From Syngnathus acus (Eukaryota; Chordata; Actinopteri; Syngnathiformes; Syngnathidae), in the NCBI RefSeq assembly GCF_901709675.1, contig NC_051088.1, positions 14,611,693-14,675,692 on the forward strand: a stretch of DNA of 64,000 nucleotides, given 5' to 3'. The notes under the pieces are model-generated. The model was not told where the DNA came from. It ran no database searches and saw only the letters and a list, made by a program, of their open reading frames with translations. Shown here one piece after another: positions 12,466 to 40,957 of the stretch; the first letter of the stretch is position 1; the number at the start of each line of letters is the position of its first letter. The position numbers and the translations under genes were made by a program.

Positions 12466-15400
12466 TTACAATAACCCATCACCTGCCATAAATTGCACCC
12501 AATTCTGTGTTACCTGCATGAGTACCTGGAGGTCCGCCAAGGTTTGCTGAGCCAATAGTCTCAAGCTAGGCTGAACACTAGACGTAAAAGTGCTAATTCG
12601 GGCCTGGAGGTCTGAATCAAGCAGATTGGCACCTAGGTGAGACTCCGCTATATTTTCCAACAGCACTGACTGCAGCAGACGCAGACCGTGAAAGCACACT
12701 TCCCAGGATTTGTCTGTTCCAGAGACAAATATATGTAAAGCACAAGATGAAGGTTTCACATAATTTTTTTATCACTCCTTTAAATTCCACGAGATTACAA
12801 AACATTGGAACATCACTGTGTGGCATATCACCATCCTTTTCTGAGTTTTCTTCAGCATCGGCTTACGTTCCCAAAACATGGATAATGGATTATTATCATG
12901 GCCAAAGGGGAGAATGTGTGTGTACGAACGGTACATTAAAATAAAAAAATCATTCCACCCTTTGGCCAAAGTCTGCTGACACAAACTCCACTTGAGTGAG
13001 GATAAGCAGTAGCAAAATGGATAGATGTTTGGCGATATACATGAACCATTCGTTCAGTTCACATTGACAACAGCGCCATCTAGTGGCTCTACATGTTACA
13101 TGAAACACCACATCCAATGATGAAATGAATCAAACATCGGACAAGAGCTAGCGCTGCAAGTTGTCAACTTAAATTGCATGGTTTTATTTCGCGCATTTGA
13201 CATCATCTTGTTATCACATTAAGGGGCATACCTTCAAGCAGAGTCCGAATAAGAGGCAGAAGTGCTGAGTTCTCAATCATGTACTTGAGTCCCTTGACAC
13301 TGATACTGGCATTATAAAGAGCCATTAGCATCAACCTGAGGCAAAAGACCAGCAATAAGCACCAAAACAAGCACAACACACTTTGTTAAATGCTGAGAAT
13401 CAAGCAGGCTCCCCCTTAAAAACATTTACTTATGTTTGTATTTATGTAAATTAACTCAAGGAACTAAACGTGTACACTTAATTGTGACATTGTCATGAAC
13501 CCGGGTGGCACGTTCTAAAATTATAGACATCATTTGAAAATGATTCCACCCTTGTCATCTGTTTCTTAGTGGGAATTCAAGTGTAAAACTGACGCCATTC
13601 GTAAATTAGCTCCTCTCTCCTTGCAGCCATGTTGTTGGTGCAAAATCTCACCCAAAATAATTTGCCGCCAAGAAATCAATTCAACTGATGAATCTGAATA
13701 TCTCTTCCCTACAGCAAATGTTGATAATGAGCAAGAATTCTATCAGTATCTGTTCAGGATGATTTGCACCTCTTCCATTACATCACACAATACTAGTCTG
13801 CATACGTACACTTTCAGTTTAGGGAATACATCAGGCTTCATTAGCTCTAACAGTTTCATCAGCATGTCCAACAGATCATGTGCTGAGATGGACAAGAAGT
13901 CCCGCCCACTGGTTACAGCTGCTATGTCTGATTGGTAGGAAGAAAAGAGCAGATACAGCATGTTAAGTTTCACGAACTGAGTTTTTTCCCCTTCAAAACA
14001 CGTGTGTATGACTGCTTCTTACTGGTAATGGTTCCAGTTAGCGCCAAAATAAACTGATACTCTTGGGTGTTACAGTCCTCGGATTGACTCGTCACGTTCT
14101 CATCCAGAGTCTTCATGAAGCTCCCCAGAGTCTGAGTGGCCACCGCTAGAAAAGCCGGCAGGCTTCCCTACTCCACAAGAATCAATCACACATCGGTTAC
14201 ACAAAAGGTATATAGTTCAGTGAGCTCCCACAAACTTGCAATTTTTTTTAACCCAATTTCAGGCCTGAGCAAACAACTCAATTTAGCATTTTTCTTTGAT
14301 TGAAGCCAAAATTTGCAGTCTTAAGAAAGACACACACGCATGTTTTGTTGCACTGATCATTTTCTTGGATGGGCTAATGAACTCAATTAGCAACACAAAT
14401 TAAACAAAAGTTAAAGACCTGTCCCTATTCTCCGTGAATAGCGGGGGTTCAATGCATAACATCATAGTAACACACAAAGACAAGTCTCACATCAGCTAGC
14501 CACTGTTTAACTGTGTCTTCAGTTGCAGAGCAGTTCCACAACAGGCTGCAGACTACAGAACCAAGACTGAAGCAGTAGTCGGCCTGCTGCTGCAACTCGG
14601 TTCCACTCTGCCAGAGCTTCTCACACAACATCAATTTTTCCTGAACGTATAATAGACACAAAACACACGCAGAGCAAATCACACCGTTACCAAACAGATT
14701 ATAGAAGCAGTTGACCTATATGTAATGACACTTACTGTACTTCCAGCTTTAAAATAATTAGATGATTCAAAATACTGAAAGGGTCAACTGTAGCGTTAAA
14801 ATTTGTGTGTATTAAAAAAGAAAAAAAATCATAACAAGTTTATGCTGTTGAATATATGAATTAGGTTCTAGGAATCAAATACATCTAAAATACTTTTTTA
14901 ACAATAATACAATAAATTCTCTTTCATCTGTGCAAGGCCTATAATTTCGTGGTCTCCATTCCCCACTTGAATGACTATTTACTGTGGTTGTAGTTTGCAA
15001 TGGTATAAAACTGCACTGCATGCTGAGACTGTAAAACAAACCTGTGAAAAAATTACACCACCATAAAAATATCATTACATGAACACCCTTCTGAAACACA
15101 TTCAAACATTGTTACGTTTGTAAAAGCAAAATAGTTGACATGAGTGCTATTGGATCTCATGATGCTGAAATTGTATTTGTTATTAAAACTGTCGTTTAAA
15201 AATTGCCTCCTCCTTTAGGTCTCACCTCTCTTTCCCTGTGACATTCAATTTGTAGTGCCTCCAGTCTGGACTGAAGATGAAGACACTCTTGCTGTAAAAG
15301 CTCCCGTTCCTGTGCTTGTTGCTCTTTCACTAGTCACCGACACACACATATTCCAAAATAGTAAGTATAATTGACACAATAAATGAAGAAGCAAGGAAAC

Positions 15401-16149
15401 AGTAGGGTTATCAAGATAGAAATACTCATATTAAACATAGCACAGCCACATCTGTTTCCCAACCTTTATTGAGCCAAGTCACTCATTTTAAATGAGCGAA
15501 ATCTCTTGGGCCACCACCAAATAAAAATGTGGGAAAAAGTATTGACATTGAAATAATTCAACCCTGTTTTGCACTACTTCTCGGGTTTAGGATCATATGG
15601 ATGGAAGGAGCCTATCAGCATGGGCAAAACCTATCAATCACAAAGCTTGCCTCTTGTCAATTATTTTTACATCTCATCCTTGTGGGGATGCACTGTACAC
15701 TGATGGATAATTCTAAAAAGTAGATCATCATGGCTTACCTGCTTTTGTTACTCTAATTTTGTGTAGCATGTCAATCAAATCACTGTTCACTACTCGAGGC
15801 AGGAACTCCCTTAACTGCATGACCTGTGTGCGTAACCTTTCCAGGTCTCTTTTCCGCACTCGAACAAAACCATCCTGAGGTGAAAACAATAAACAAAGGC
15901 GGTGTCAAAAAAAAGTACAAACACAGTCAAACACAGAAAGCTCACAGGAAAATACTTTTGGTATACTTACAGGACTAGGATTAGGAATTTGCAAATTTAC
16001 CATGCATATAATTACCAACTTTCTCCTCATCCAAACTATTCTCATTTATACTTTGACGAAGTTGACTGATACAATTATATTTAGTCTGATTCATGACAAA
16101 CCTTAGCGCCATCAGGCAAGAGAGGCGGTGGCACACCGAATGATGACAT
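12466..16149 (-). CDS. hsf2bp: Heat shock factor 2-binding protein (MEILB2)
   Basis: Meiotic protein that binds BRCA2 (with BRME1) and helps load RAD51/DMC1 at double-strand breaks. It also binds HSF2. Minus-strand coding exons are 16102-16149, 15739-15874, 15226-15329, 14491-14640, 14023-14167, 13810-13927, 13232-13335 and 12466-12713. Phases close to 1053 nt, or 350 residues (human 334). Residues about 17-100 form the N-terminal coiled coil (FVRVRKRDLERLRTQVMQLR, then Glu/Gln-rich). The rest is the armadillo-like BRCA2-binding domain (CSLLWNCSATED, SGRDFLSISAHDLLD, KVLMLMALYNASISVKGLKY, EVCFHGLRLLQSVLLE). The C-terminal 22 residues depend on reading through a possible donor (ATGCAG|gtaaca) in the last exon, so the tail is less sure. 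The gene is divergent from ankrd10. Confidence 0.92.
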
Positions 16150-19261
<3,112 letters not shown>

Positions 19262-19835
19262 ATCAAAGGCATTTTTATATTTTCTCACAGGCTGTCTCGG
19301 TTCCCCAAATTGTCACATGAAATTTGTTCATGATGATCTCACTTTTTTGGGACACATTTTGGGAATGTCCTCTTGGTGCTTCATCTGACTCTGGGTTGTA
19401 TATAACAGTTTCCAAACCTTTATTGAGTCAGAGTATTAATCATTTATAAATCTAGTTAGTATTTACATCAGAGAGAAAAGAAATACAGGGTTATCTTTGT
19501 AATCTGCGGCATCCTGATGTTACTTGAAGTCCATAACCGTGCAACTGTTTTTGCTACAAGCAGCAGGGATGCCTGTATTTCTCTTTTTCATCCCCTTATT
19601 TGATGTTGGGGCAAGAAATGTATTGGTTCGTCTGACTTTGACCGGGATCCGCTGTGCATTCTTTAGTTACCTTTAAATTGTGATGTACTGTATACCTTTT
19701 TGTAACTTGCTTCTCAATATTCACACCATTTCTGACAATCAAAAATACATTTAGTAAAATTTTCAAAAAAATACATGTGTATCAAGTGTTCACTGATTGC
19801 AAAACCAGATTCTCATAGACAGAGTCAAACACATT

Positions 19836-19841
19836 TTTATT
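19836..19841 (-). other. Poly(A) signal of ccdc14
   Basis: TTTATT on the plus strand reads AATAAA on the minus strand, about 250 nt beyond the ccdc14 stop codon. Confidence 0.5.
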
Positions 19842-19875
19842 GGTAATCTTATGTCGTTAAAACGGATAAAAACAA

Positions 19876-20045
19876 ATTCAAACCCATCCATCCTCTATAC
19901 CACCTATCCTGATTCGGGTTGTGGGCACCTGGGGCCTAACCCCGCTGAAATCAGGCGAGCTACACCCTGGACTGCTTGCGAGTCAATCACAGAGAGACAA
20001 CCATTCATACTCGCATGCACACAAACACTGAGTAAGAACTGAACT
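19876..20045 (+). repeat. Common teleost interspersed repeat
   Basis: Ordered words 'catccatcctctatacca', 'ttcgggttgtgggcacctgg', 'gctacaccctggactg', 'gagtcaatcacagagagaca' and 'accattcatactcgcatgca' match a very abundant fish repeat recognised from memory. Truncated ends of the same repeat lie near 4450, 47345, 59395 and 63213. Confidence 0.7.
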
Positions 20046-20088
20046 CGAGACTTGGGCCAGGCTTGTAAACCACGCCATTGAGGTACAA

Positions 20089-23000
20089 TCATCCCGATAA
20101 ATCCCGTCTGATTGTTTTCTGCAGAGTGGCTATGCTGGCATCCAAAGCTGCCAATCCATCTCGAAACGCCGCCTCATCTCTGGTGTCAAAGGTCGACACT
20201 GACCTCATACTGCAGTCAGGTGTCAGAGTATCCACTTTGCCCTCAGAAAGGAACGAATCAAACGTTTTCTGATGCTCTTTTTCCGTCTGCTGCTCTGATA
20301 ATTGTACTCCCGCTAAACCTTCACTGTGTGTCTGGTCACAATGATTTGGACGAGATGGCGGTGTTTCTCGCTGGGTCATTTTCACTTCATCTGGCGTTTT
20401 CTCTTCCCTTTCTGCAGCCATGTGTACATGATCACTGACGTACGAGGCCTCCGGTTGGCCCAGAGTCATCAGGTATTTAGTGATGCGTTCGGTGGCGCCG
20501 TTTGGGTCATCATATTGCTCCTTGAGTGCTGCATCAGATATTGCAAGGTCAACAACTGTGTCAAACTCCAATATGCTCCCACTCCTGATAGTCCTGAAAC
20601 AAAGAGGGAGGCAAATTAAGCTTTGATAGCAACTTGGGTATATACTAAGACCTACCGCCTGAGGTTTTCTATTCGTTCCAATCTTTGCTGGGCAAGTATG
20701 GCTAGTTCGTTCTTTTCCTGCTGACTCTGGACAAGTTTGGTTTTCAAGGTCTCCACCTCTGCACATAGTACAAACACACACAACCGCATGCTGTCAATGT
20801 TCTGTTTTTGCCTATGCAAACATGGGTTGTTAATTTGGAATGAGAACAGCAAGTGCACTGTAAATGGGTTATGAACGTTATCTGGATTCCCAAAACTGCC
20901 CCATTGTTGATAAATAACCACATCTGCCTTAACGCTGTAAAAAGTTGCTCATCTAATAGTGTTGCTGTACAATTCTAAAAGAAGCAGGTCAGCAAATAGG
21001 TCAAGACCCTACCTGATTTCATCAGCGCATTCTCTGCCTCACTGTCGCGCAGCTGTTTCTTCGTGTCCAGAAGACATTTCCGCACTTCAGCGAGAACAAC
21101 TTGAAGCTCCTGCAGTCGGCATTGAGTGGCGGCAAGATCCTCCGGCACACTAACCACTAAAGACAAAACGTTTAACTTTCGTAATTTAAAAGAAACATGC
21201 ATATTTTCACGATTTAAAACCGTTCTCAGGAGTCATCAAAATAGGTCAAGGATAGAGTAGGGCTAAGGTTCCAGATCCCAACCACGATAGGTGGACAACT
21301 GCAGTACAGTATTGCAAAAGAGATTTATTTCAATTGGTCATGATATAAATTAAAAAGGGCAGACACAATACGGACACAAACGCAAAACGTTTACCTTGAC
21401 AAAGGCTTTCAGTATTTAGTTGTCTTGTTCTCTCCTTTAATTCTTTGCTCAGAAACTCCACTCGTCTGGAATAACGACATGAACGTAAACATAGTGGCCG
21501 GAACCACTTCTAACATTGTGCCCTACCTGTGAAGTTGAGCGTTCAGGTTGTGCAGGCCCTGGAGGTCTGCAGATTTCTCAGGGTCCGAACCTTTGGAGTT
21601 CAACTGCGGTGAGGACACTGTCAACTCCAGATGACTGAGCAGCTTCTCTGCAATACTACCTGCACAACCAAAGGGCCAGTGAATGGGGACAGAAACATGC
21701 GTGATGTGATAAAACAGAAGAAATTATATAATTGGGTTGAGACAAAAGAAAATAGCTAGACAGAAATGCATCACTGAATATTGCAGAAACTCCCAGGCAC
21801 TATGCAAATACTGTATTCTAATGTCCACTAGTGAAACTTCTTTCAATTTTTTTCAAAATATTTAGCAGACCACCATGTTCCAGCTAGCCCCTTACTAGTT
21901 TGAAAGTCTTCCTTCAGTCTTTTTCTTAGAAGTCAAGACAAGGAAAACATACCTTTTCCAGCTATCAATGTCTTGAGCTCTCCCAGAAGATACTGAACAG
22001 TCCTTAGTTTTCCTGGACCAATGTCCTCCTTCTCCTCACTACGTGCGTCCAGATGGGTGTCATAAGGCTGACCAGCATCAAACTTTTTGTCAGAGTTGTG
22101 TACACTCTGGTGTGTCTCACTTTGGATGTCTGTGTCCTTCACAGGCACAGAATCAACATCCTTGGCATTAAAGGAGGCCCTGTGGTAGCCGCCAACTGGC
22201 TGGTGGGCCGTCTGAGTGTGAGGTCGTTGGCTTGAAGGGGGGGTGGAGTGCGTCGCAGACTCAGACTGGGTCACAGACAGGAGGACGGAGTTCAAGGGCT
22301 GGTTAGGGGCAGACCGTCGAAGTGGATGAGACTCCTTCGGTGATGGAAGCAAGTGGGACTGTCGGGCGGGGGGGTGCGCCTTCTTCGCTCCCAGTTGTGA
22401 AGCTGGAGGATATTTTGCTTTTGGGACCTGTTTCGAACGGTGTTCTGAAGGTGGAATAAAGCAAATGTGTGAAAAATGACTTTCTCTTCATTCAAACTAT
22501 GAATGAGAATCTATCAAAGGTTGTTGCTGCAAAACCAGCGCCAGTTCGTTTTTGAGTTGAAAAGATACAATGGAAAATTAAAAAGCAATGGTCTAATCCA
22601 TTGGTCTGTATTTTCAGCAGTCTTAGATAATGATGGTAAGCAGTCTGCATATTTGGGATGGACGTTCAATTCTTACTAGCAGTTTTAAAACTATGAACTC
22701 CCCTCTTAGTTTTTTTCATTTTACTCATTACATTTCTATCTACGTAAAACACCTCTAAGAAAACAAAATATGAGTAATCAAAACTGAGCACCTTTTAGGG
22801 AACTACCTGTCGTTGGAGGAAATTTCTTGCCACTCTTTTTACCCAGTCCCGTGGGTGGTTTTGGTTTGGCAGCACCACCGTTTACCGCTTTGCTGGGTTT
22901 TGTCGAGGGCTCTGGGCACAAGCACAAAACAAAACAGACACGGTTACACCCTAGCACACATCATTTCTACAGTACAAGCTCTTCATTTGTGAATTTGAAG

Positions 23001-23957
23001 ACAGGAAATCCCTCTGACCTTCCTTGTCCACCTGGAGCATGCCAGAAAGCAAATCAGCACAGCGATCCAGCCCTGAGTGCAGACTGGCAATCTGAACAAA
23101 GGTGTGGGATGTTTTCAAAGGAATTAATAATAATTGATGTACAGTACTCTAGTTTGTTACAAAGTGGTATACTGGGTGGATAATTGTCAATGGGTCTTTT
23201 AAAGAGCTTATTAACAATTCTAATATGAATTAAAAAAATAATAAGAATCTACCAAAATCAATCCCTCTCTCCTAAAGGTCTGAAACTCTCAGCAATCATC
23301 ACCAATCCCTCAAAAACCTCTTCAAGACAAGTGGTGTGAAGTAACAATATAGAAATACTTTTATGTACTGTTCACAGTTATCCGTCCATAAATTGAGTAG
23401 TAGTTATATTTCTGCCCTATTTTTGAAAACTAATATAATATAAAACTTGTTCTGCCAGTGGACTCAAACTGTGCTGCTCTCATATCTAAAATTGAGCATC
23501 AGTGGAGTACCAATAAAAGTGTCTTTAACCATCAAGAACGTTGCTTAAAAAAAAAAAAACATCGCTAACCACCAAAAATCCAACCTTGTTTTACTTTTTT
23601 TTTTTTACCTGGTCATGAGGTTCTGTGGAATACAAAGAGTATGTTGGTCCCTCTGGTCCTGGAAATGTGGCTCTGTTCATAAAATAGAAAAAAATTACAG
23701 TGCATTTCTGAATTAGGAGCATGCTGTCTGTGGAAGAACAGCGTAAAACGTGCAATAACAAAATGAATGAACTTGCCGTTTTCTGGCCTGCTGTACCTTG
23801 GCTCCGCCACCTGTTACCCTTCCAGAAGTTGCTACCTGTCAAACACAAGCCTGGTGGTTCAATTCATTCACTGATCTTCATTGCACGTACGCTGCAAACT
23901 TGCATCTATCCCAGCGAGGTGAGAAGTAACCCACTTCTTACCAGACCAGACTGACAT
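20089..23957 (-). CDS. ccdc14: Coiled-coil domain-containing protein 14
   Basis: Centriolar satellite protein that works with KIAA0753 and limits centriole duplication through PLK4/CEP152. Minus-strand coding exons are 23942-23957, 23777-23831, 23609-23672, 23019-23091, 22807-22911, 21953-22444, 21527-21659, 21395-21465, 21013-21156, 20656-20758 and 20089-20593. Phases close to 1761 nt, or 586 residues, well short of human (about 950). Diagnostic matches are SGRVTGGGAK near the N-terminus, SLHSGLDRCADLLSG, VQYLLGELKTLIA, central coiled coils (about 350-450) and the C-terminus DTRDEAAFRDGLAALDASIA. The 16-nt first exon and its acceptor are the weakest part; I chose them because they alone restore the frame. 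Intron 2 begins with GC, not GT. Much of the low-complexity middle of the mammalian protein is absent. Confidence 0.86.
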
Positions 23958-26400
23958 TTCAATCACTGCACTGACTGTAGATTTGTTTGGACCAATATAT
24001 TAATGATAGAAAAAAAGCATGTAAAATTTGAGAGAGACTTTTGATGGATTTTCTTGAAACACTTTGCAAGTTCTTAGAACAGGAGTGGACTGGAGTTGAC
24101 CACTTCTGACTTAGATCCTTAACATTATATTGCCTAAAATGGTCCTTTTATATATTGCATGCTTTTTTTGTGTTCACTTGATAGTATTTCGTGGGGCCAG
24201 ACGTTAAAACGAACAAGAAATATTATGAATATTATCATTAATATAATTGCTGTATGGGTTGAATGAGGATCATTCACTTGGTATACTTGGTAGTTTATCC
24301 CTTTTTGATGTTCAGATCCTTCGGACAGATCTGCCACATCCAAAATGGCAGACACGATGACGTACCGCAGCCACCAGCCGAACCACCCAACCGTCTCGAT
24401 GCATATCTTCCTTATATTACTTGTTAAAAAGTCCGCAGTTAAACGAATTGGAAGGAACATCGTCACCAATGGCAATGGTAGAGAGCGTTTGGCCAAATAA
24501 TAAGTTTAACCAAAATCTAAAGTAAAAAAGACCTGAGACCCACCACAGGATAGAGAAGTAAGGAAAAAGTGCAGCGAAAGTAACCGAATTTGTAAACGTA
24601 GTCTGACCTTTCGTTTCACACTTCCTTTCATTGCTGAGAAACTTCATCAATATGAAGCCAAAAACTTGTGCTGCTCCTTTAATGTGATTACTCTGCAATC
24701 ATGGCACTATAACGTAGCGTTCTTATTCGAATTTTCTTCTTCTTGTTTTGACTGGTGGCAAATTACAACCAACCAAAGTGCACTAGCGCCTCCTATCGCG
24801 ATTACTATAGTGTGGCGGACCTCAGTACCAGGCCTCACCCAGCAGGCCTACACTTCGGGGTGGGGTGATATTTTTGTCCTTTGTGATATCATCTTCTCTT
24901 TGTATCTTTGATTAATTGTCTCGAGCTAGTCAAAGTCAAAGTCTGCTTCATTGTCAATTTCCTCACATGTCAAGACACACAAAGAGATCGAAATTCCGTT
25001 TCCCACTATCCCACGGTGACAAGACATAGTACACAATATACGTACAAGTAAACAGCACAAAACGTAAAAACAAGAAGGCACAAACAATGAATAAATAAGA
25101 GCGATGAATAAATAATAAACAGTTGTTGCCAGCGTTCCTCCCTTCTGCCCCAATAGTACCCTTCCTGGGTTACAAAGAAATACAAAATACATAGATGAGT
25201 ACTTACATATCACATTTTCCTATATATAGGTAGACATTGCATCTACATTTCATCACCCATTTGATCACCCAACTCTCCAGGGATGATAATAATGTGTATT
25301 TGTGTGCACCTTCTATACTTTATTGGTGGCTACAAACATAAGTAATATGCAATATTGCAATATGAGTGACCACTAATACTTGCATTGTGGTCACAGTTTT
25401 ATTCCCCTGCATGTCACGTCTAGGGCAGTAAAAACAAAATTATGAATGTTCATGATTGAATTAAATGAGACCTCTGCAAAATTATTTTTGATTATTTTTG
25501 TTAAACCGAGCGCTTGAATAAATGGAAAACATTGTAAAACAGATCGGTTTTAAAAAGTCAAGTCAAGTTTTAAAACGTTTTAAAAACGCGAATCACCCCG
25601 TAGTTAGTCAACTATACATTTGGGTATACGTAGTCAATTAACAAACATATAGGGCAGAAAGGTCGCAGACCTGGCAACCCGCGTTTGCTTCGCTTAAGTT
25701 TTCTGCCGCTCGCTAATTGTGCACTGTTGAGCAGACGCAGCTCGTGACGCAGTAACGCGAAAAGACTCTTGAGTGAAATACAACCTTCTTGGACAAATAT
25801 TTGACCGTACAGTACGCATATTTATTCCTATATTACCTTGTTTTTTACTTCCGTGAAAACAAATGCTTGTTGGGAATTTAGTTTTGTCGAGTAATTGTTA
25901 TTGCGTTAGCTGGTGTCGTCAAGGGCAAACGAACTATTTCAAGGTTGCTTGGAATTTTTATTTTATTTTTTTTCTCGATAAATAGGCCTACGTGTGCTTG
26001 CAAAATTTTCCATGCCATAGTTACTCTTTTTCTTTTTGGGGAATATTGACGATTCGGAGACTTAGTTAAAGAAGACCGCCGCAGGCGTCTTAATTTGCAG
26101 GGCCTAATATTTGCGTAAACGACCGTTGTGGGTGGAGAGCAAACTTTTGAAAATTGTCCGACATTCAAATGAATGTCGTTTCCACATATTGCGTCTTAGC
26201 TGAAGCTGTGTAAATGCAATTGCGTAAATTAAGTTTAGTTCTATCGGCAAATTTCCTTGGTTAACTTTGGAGCTCACGAGGCATGTGCAATTACTTGGGG
26301 GTCTGTCAGCCATTTTGTCACGTTTTCCAAGATATCTCGGGAGGTAGGTTTTACAACATTTTGTCATGTCATTTGTATTTTTTGTTTCAGGTGACTCAAA
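23958..26400. other. Intergenic region between ccdc14 and ddx4
   Basis: Divergent promoters of ccdc14 and ddx4 should lie here. A dispersed repeat covers about 24929-25165. The ddx4 ATG is preceded by an acceptor (tttgtttcag) at 26381-26390, so ddx4 has at least one upstream untranslated exon somewhere in this interval, which I cannot place. Confidence 0.5.
24929..25165 (+). repeat. Interspersed repeat, copy 2 of 2
   Basis: Same ordered words as 9515-9645: 'gtcaaagtcaaagtctgctt', 'cattgtcaatttcctcacat', 'caagacacacaaagagatcg' and 'tttcccactatcccacggtg'. It is longer here and continues through 'cgtacaagtaaacagcac' to about 25165. Confidence 0.7.
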
Positions 26401-31586
<5,186 letters not shown>

Positions 31587-33241
31587 ATGTGAAGGCACCC
31601 CCAGCAAGCCCTGGCTTTTGTTGCGTGAGGTGTTCCATAGTTTCGCGTGTTGTTTTATCACCACATTTTTGTTTTGAGAGTGGACCTAAAGGTTGTCTCA
31701 GTTTAAAAGATAATGTTAAGATGTTAATCTAGAAGTTTGTTTGTGTAGTGTTGTAATCTGCATGGTAAACTATTGCATATGTTTTTTTAGAAGTGTATTT
31801 ACCATTTAAACTGGAACTATGGCAATATGGAGGAGGGAATGTGTCATTTAAGTTGTTTTGCTACTTGGAGATAAAAGGTTGCAAGTAAAAAAAAAAGAAA
31901 TGACTTGTGAATTTTTCTGTGTATCAAAATAATTGTCAACCGTGTCCTCTTTTGGGGATCACTACAAATCTGTTCTAAAAAATTTTTTAAATAAAAGCAG
32001 TAGTCACGTTAAAATAATTAAAAAGACGATTGCAAATATTACCGAATGTCAACCCTGAATATTGCATTGTTACACTGAACGGCATTTCAGTGAAACAGGC
32101 TCCAGTGATGAGCTTAGTCATTGGTGTTAGAGAGGCAACTGTAGTGATCATTGTTTTTACATGGATGGTGCTTTTTAAATATTTTAAAATCTCACATAGC
32201 CTCTGAAATGTTTCCACGTACCCTTATTTGAGAACCACTGGTGTTATACATGGTGTATACTGGCCACCAATGGCCTTGTAAGAAAGTGTGCCAGTGGGCC
32301 CCCCACACAAGAATACTAGTCAGTATGCGTCAAGGCCCTACATTGACTAATAAACCTTAGCAACATGATGTAGAGACAAAAATTCTCAGACAGTGACCTG
32401 AAGTTTTCACACAAAATAAGTCTATAATCTGAAAGGCTGCGCTGACAAAATGACTTAAGAAAAAAAAAAAAAATTGAAACAAAACAATTTGAGTTTCTTT
32501 ACCTTCTCATTATGGGGTTTAAAGTGCGGGCATCACCAAGAAAGGATGACCCACCTCAATTTTATTTCCCTCAAAAGTGAACTTGCTGACCCTAGTGGGA
32601 ATTTGAAGAAAAAACAGTTTTATTAGGATTAAGGAGTCGTTTTAGCTGGACAAGTGTGTGCTGCACCACATTGAAAGCTTTTTGCAGAGATTGAACAACT
32701 GACCTAAAGCAGTAAAACACGTCGGTATGAAAGGAAATAGTCGCTAATACAGAACCCTGTATCATCCCAATGTCAAATTCTGTGGCACGGCACCCCCTTG
32801 AGGATGTTCGCGGTTTCTGAACACTGGGTGGGTCTCGTTACTCAATTTGTGAACCGTGCGACCAAGAAATCAATCGTTTTTATTTAGCAGACTCCATTAA
32901 ATCACATACAACACACAGTCTATAATTATGATGATGATAATTATTTATTATTGTTATTGAAAGCGGGTGCCCCGCTTCCAGGTTGACTCCGGAACAGATT
33001 CCACCAGGTTTTGTCGCCGAGCCGCGGTGCATTGTGGGTCGCAGTCCGACAGTGAAGCCGAGCCAAATATGGCTGCTAACCCCAGGCAGCGGAAAGAGCC
33101 TTTAGATGCAAGCTTATGAATGAAGTTTTTAACAGCAAATCCCTCTCGCCAGTCGCAACGGTTGCTCCGATCCAGCTGTGGATGACTTAACGCGTTCCCT
33201 CGCCGCAACTGAATTACAAACAAGTGAGGTTAAAGTCTCGT
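31587..33241. other. ddx4 3' UTR and ube3a promoter interval
   Basis: ddx4 3' UTR on the left, with AATAAA at 31990-31995. Pieces with hAT-like wording follow (gagaaccactgg near 32230; a diverged piece at about 32770-32850). The 32960-33240 part becomes GC-richer, consistent with a ube3a promoter and 5' UTR. Confidence 0.5.
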
Positions 33242-39659
<6,418 letters not shown>

Positions 39660-40183
39660 GCCCACCCCACCGACATCCCCTCCCCGGCATAGTACCACTC
39701 TTACACCACCCGCTCCCAACGCACTGCGAATAGACTTTTTCCCCCAACCCATTTAGCTCTGCCCTTTTTAAAAAAAAATTAAAATAATGAATAAAAATCC
39801 GAAGCAATGTAAGCGACAGCAGGAGAAAATTCCACTGTGCCTGCATTATCAAACAATGTAATCTGTCAGTGTAAGCACAGAGATCTTCTGATCAAAGTAT
39901 CCACATCCACTTGACATGGGTGTGCTGCTGCCTCCCCGCTTACCTTTATATGTACAGAGAGGATGATTTTTCTATTTATTTTACGTTTAACCTGCCCCCC
40001 CTTAATGGTGCAACAAAGGTTATTAATATCTGCAGATGGGACAAACAAGTCACCATCATCCAGGATTGTTGAACAAAAAACTGTCCAGTAGAACATTGTA
40101 GAAAGTAAAAAAAAAAAAAAAAAAATACAAAAATTAAAATAGAGTAGCCTTTCCTGGATTGTGAATTTTCCCATTGCGGGATT

Positions 40184-40189
40184 AATAAA
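40184..40189 (+). other. Candidate poly(A) signal of ube3a
   Basis: AATAAA about 525 nt after the ube3a stop codon. Other A-rich near-matches lie closer to the stop, so the site used is uncertain. Confidence 0.4.
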
Positions 40190-40957
40190 GGTTTATCCCA
40201 TTCGTATTCTTGCTCTTCTTAAAAAAAAAAAAACCTCAAAAAATGCACTCTAAACTCGCCCCCCCCTCCCCTGCCCCCACCCTCTCAGTTGTCATTCATT
40301 TGTGGGGATGAGGTGCTGAACACACTGAGGTCTTGTCAGATCTGTGTAAGTGCACTTAGACTTTTTTTCCAGAATGTTTGTGGTTTTATTTTTGGGCCCA
40401 CAGGTCACCACGATTGTCTGAAGCATTTTTTAGTTACTATGTTGACAATACTGATGAAATAAAAAAAACAAAAAAAAACGTATTTATATATCGGCACGCT
40501 TGGGACTATGATGTTGGACCGGTGTATATAATAGTTGCTGATTGGGTGGAATCCAAAGGGCACTTTATGTTGGCCATTTGTGCCATAAATAGATTTTGTG
40601 AACAAATGTTTCAGAAAATGGGGTCGTTTCACCCATCGGAAGTGAAAATGGACTCATGCTGTTATAGCTTCCACTCCCGTGCCATTTTGGGCCTGATTTG
40701 CCATTATTTTAATTTGGTCCACAACAGATCCAGCCAACCAAGGGGCCTTACCTAAATTGTTCTTGGAAAGCATATAAAATATATCAACATAATGAAATAT
40801 GATTCAGCTGAAACTAAGGCGTCTAACCCAACCATTGCCTGATTGATAGATGAATTAAATGGTGTGCCCCAATATTTTTGTCTTGTCTGTGTGTGTGGGT
40901 GTAGTATACAAGCAGTGGATAGTCGACACACCCGGCAGACTCATTTATACTGTAAGG

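Larger units (their letters stand above)
19262..20088. other. Convergent 3' region between ankrd10 and ccdc14
   Basis: Holds the ankrd10 3' UTR on the plus strand and the ccdc14 3' UTR on the minus strand. A dispersed teleost repeat occupies about 19876-20045, inside the presumed ccdc14 3' UTR. Confidence 0.5.

Noticed and set aside
12466-12530. Extra hsf2bp intron beginning at ATGCAG|gtaaca
   Set aside because: No acceptor with a convincing C-terminal exon was found downstream; reading through to the stop at 12466 closes the frame.
20112-20619. Plus-strand open frames over the last ccdc14 exon
   Set aside because: Antisense to a conserved exon; no recognisable protein.
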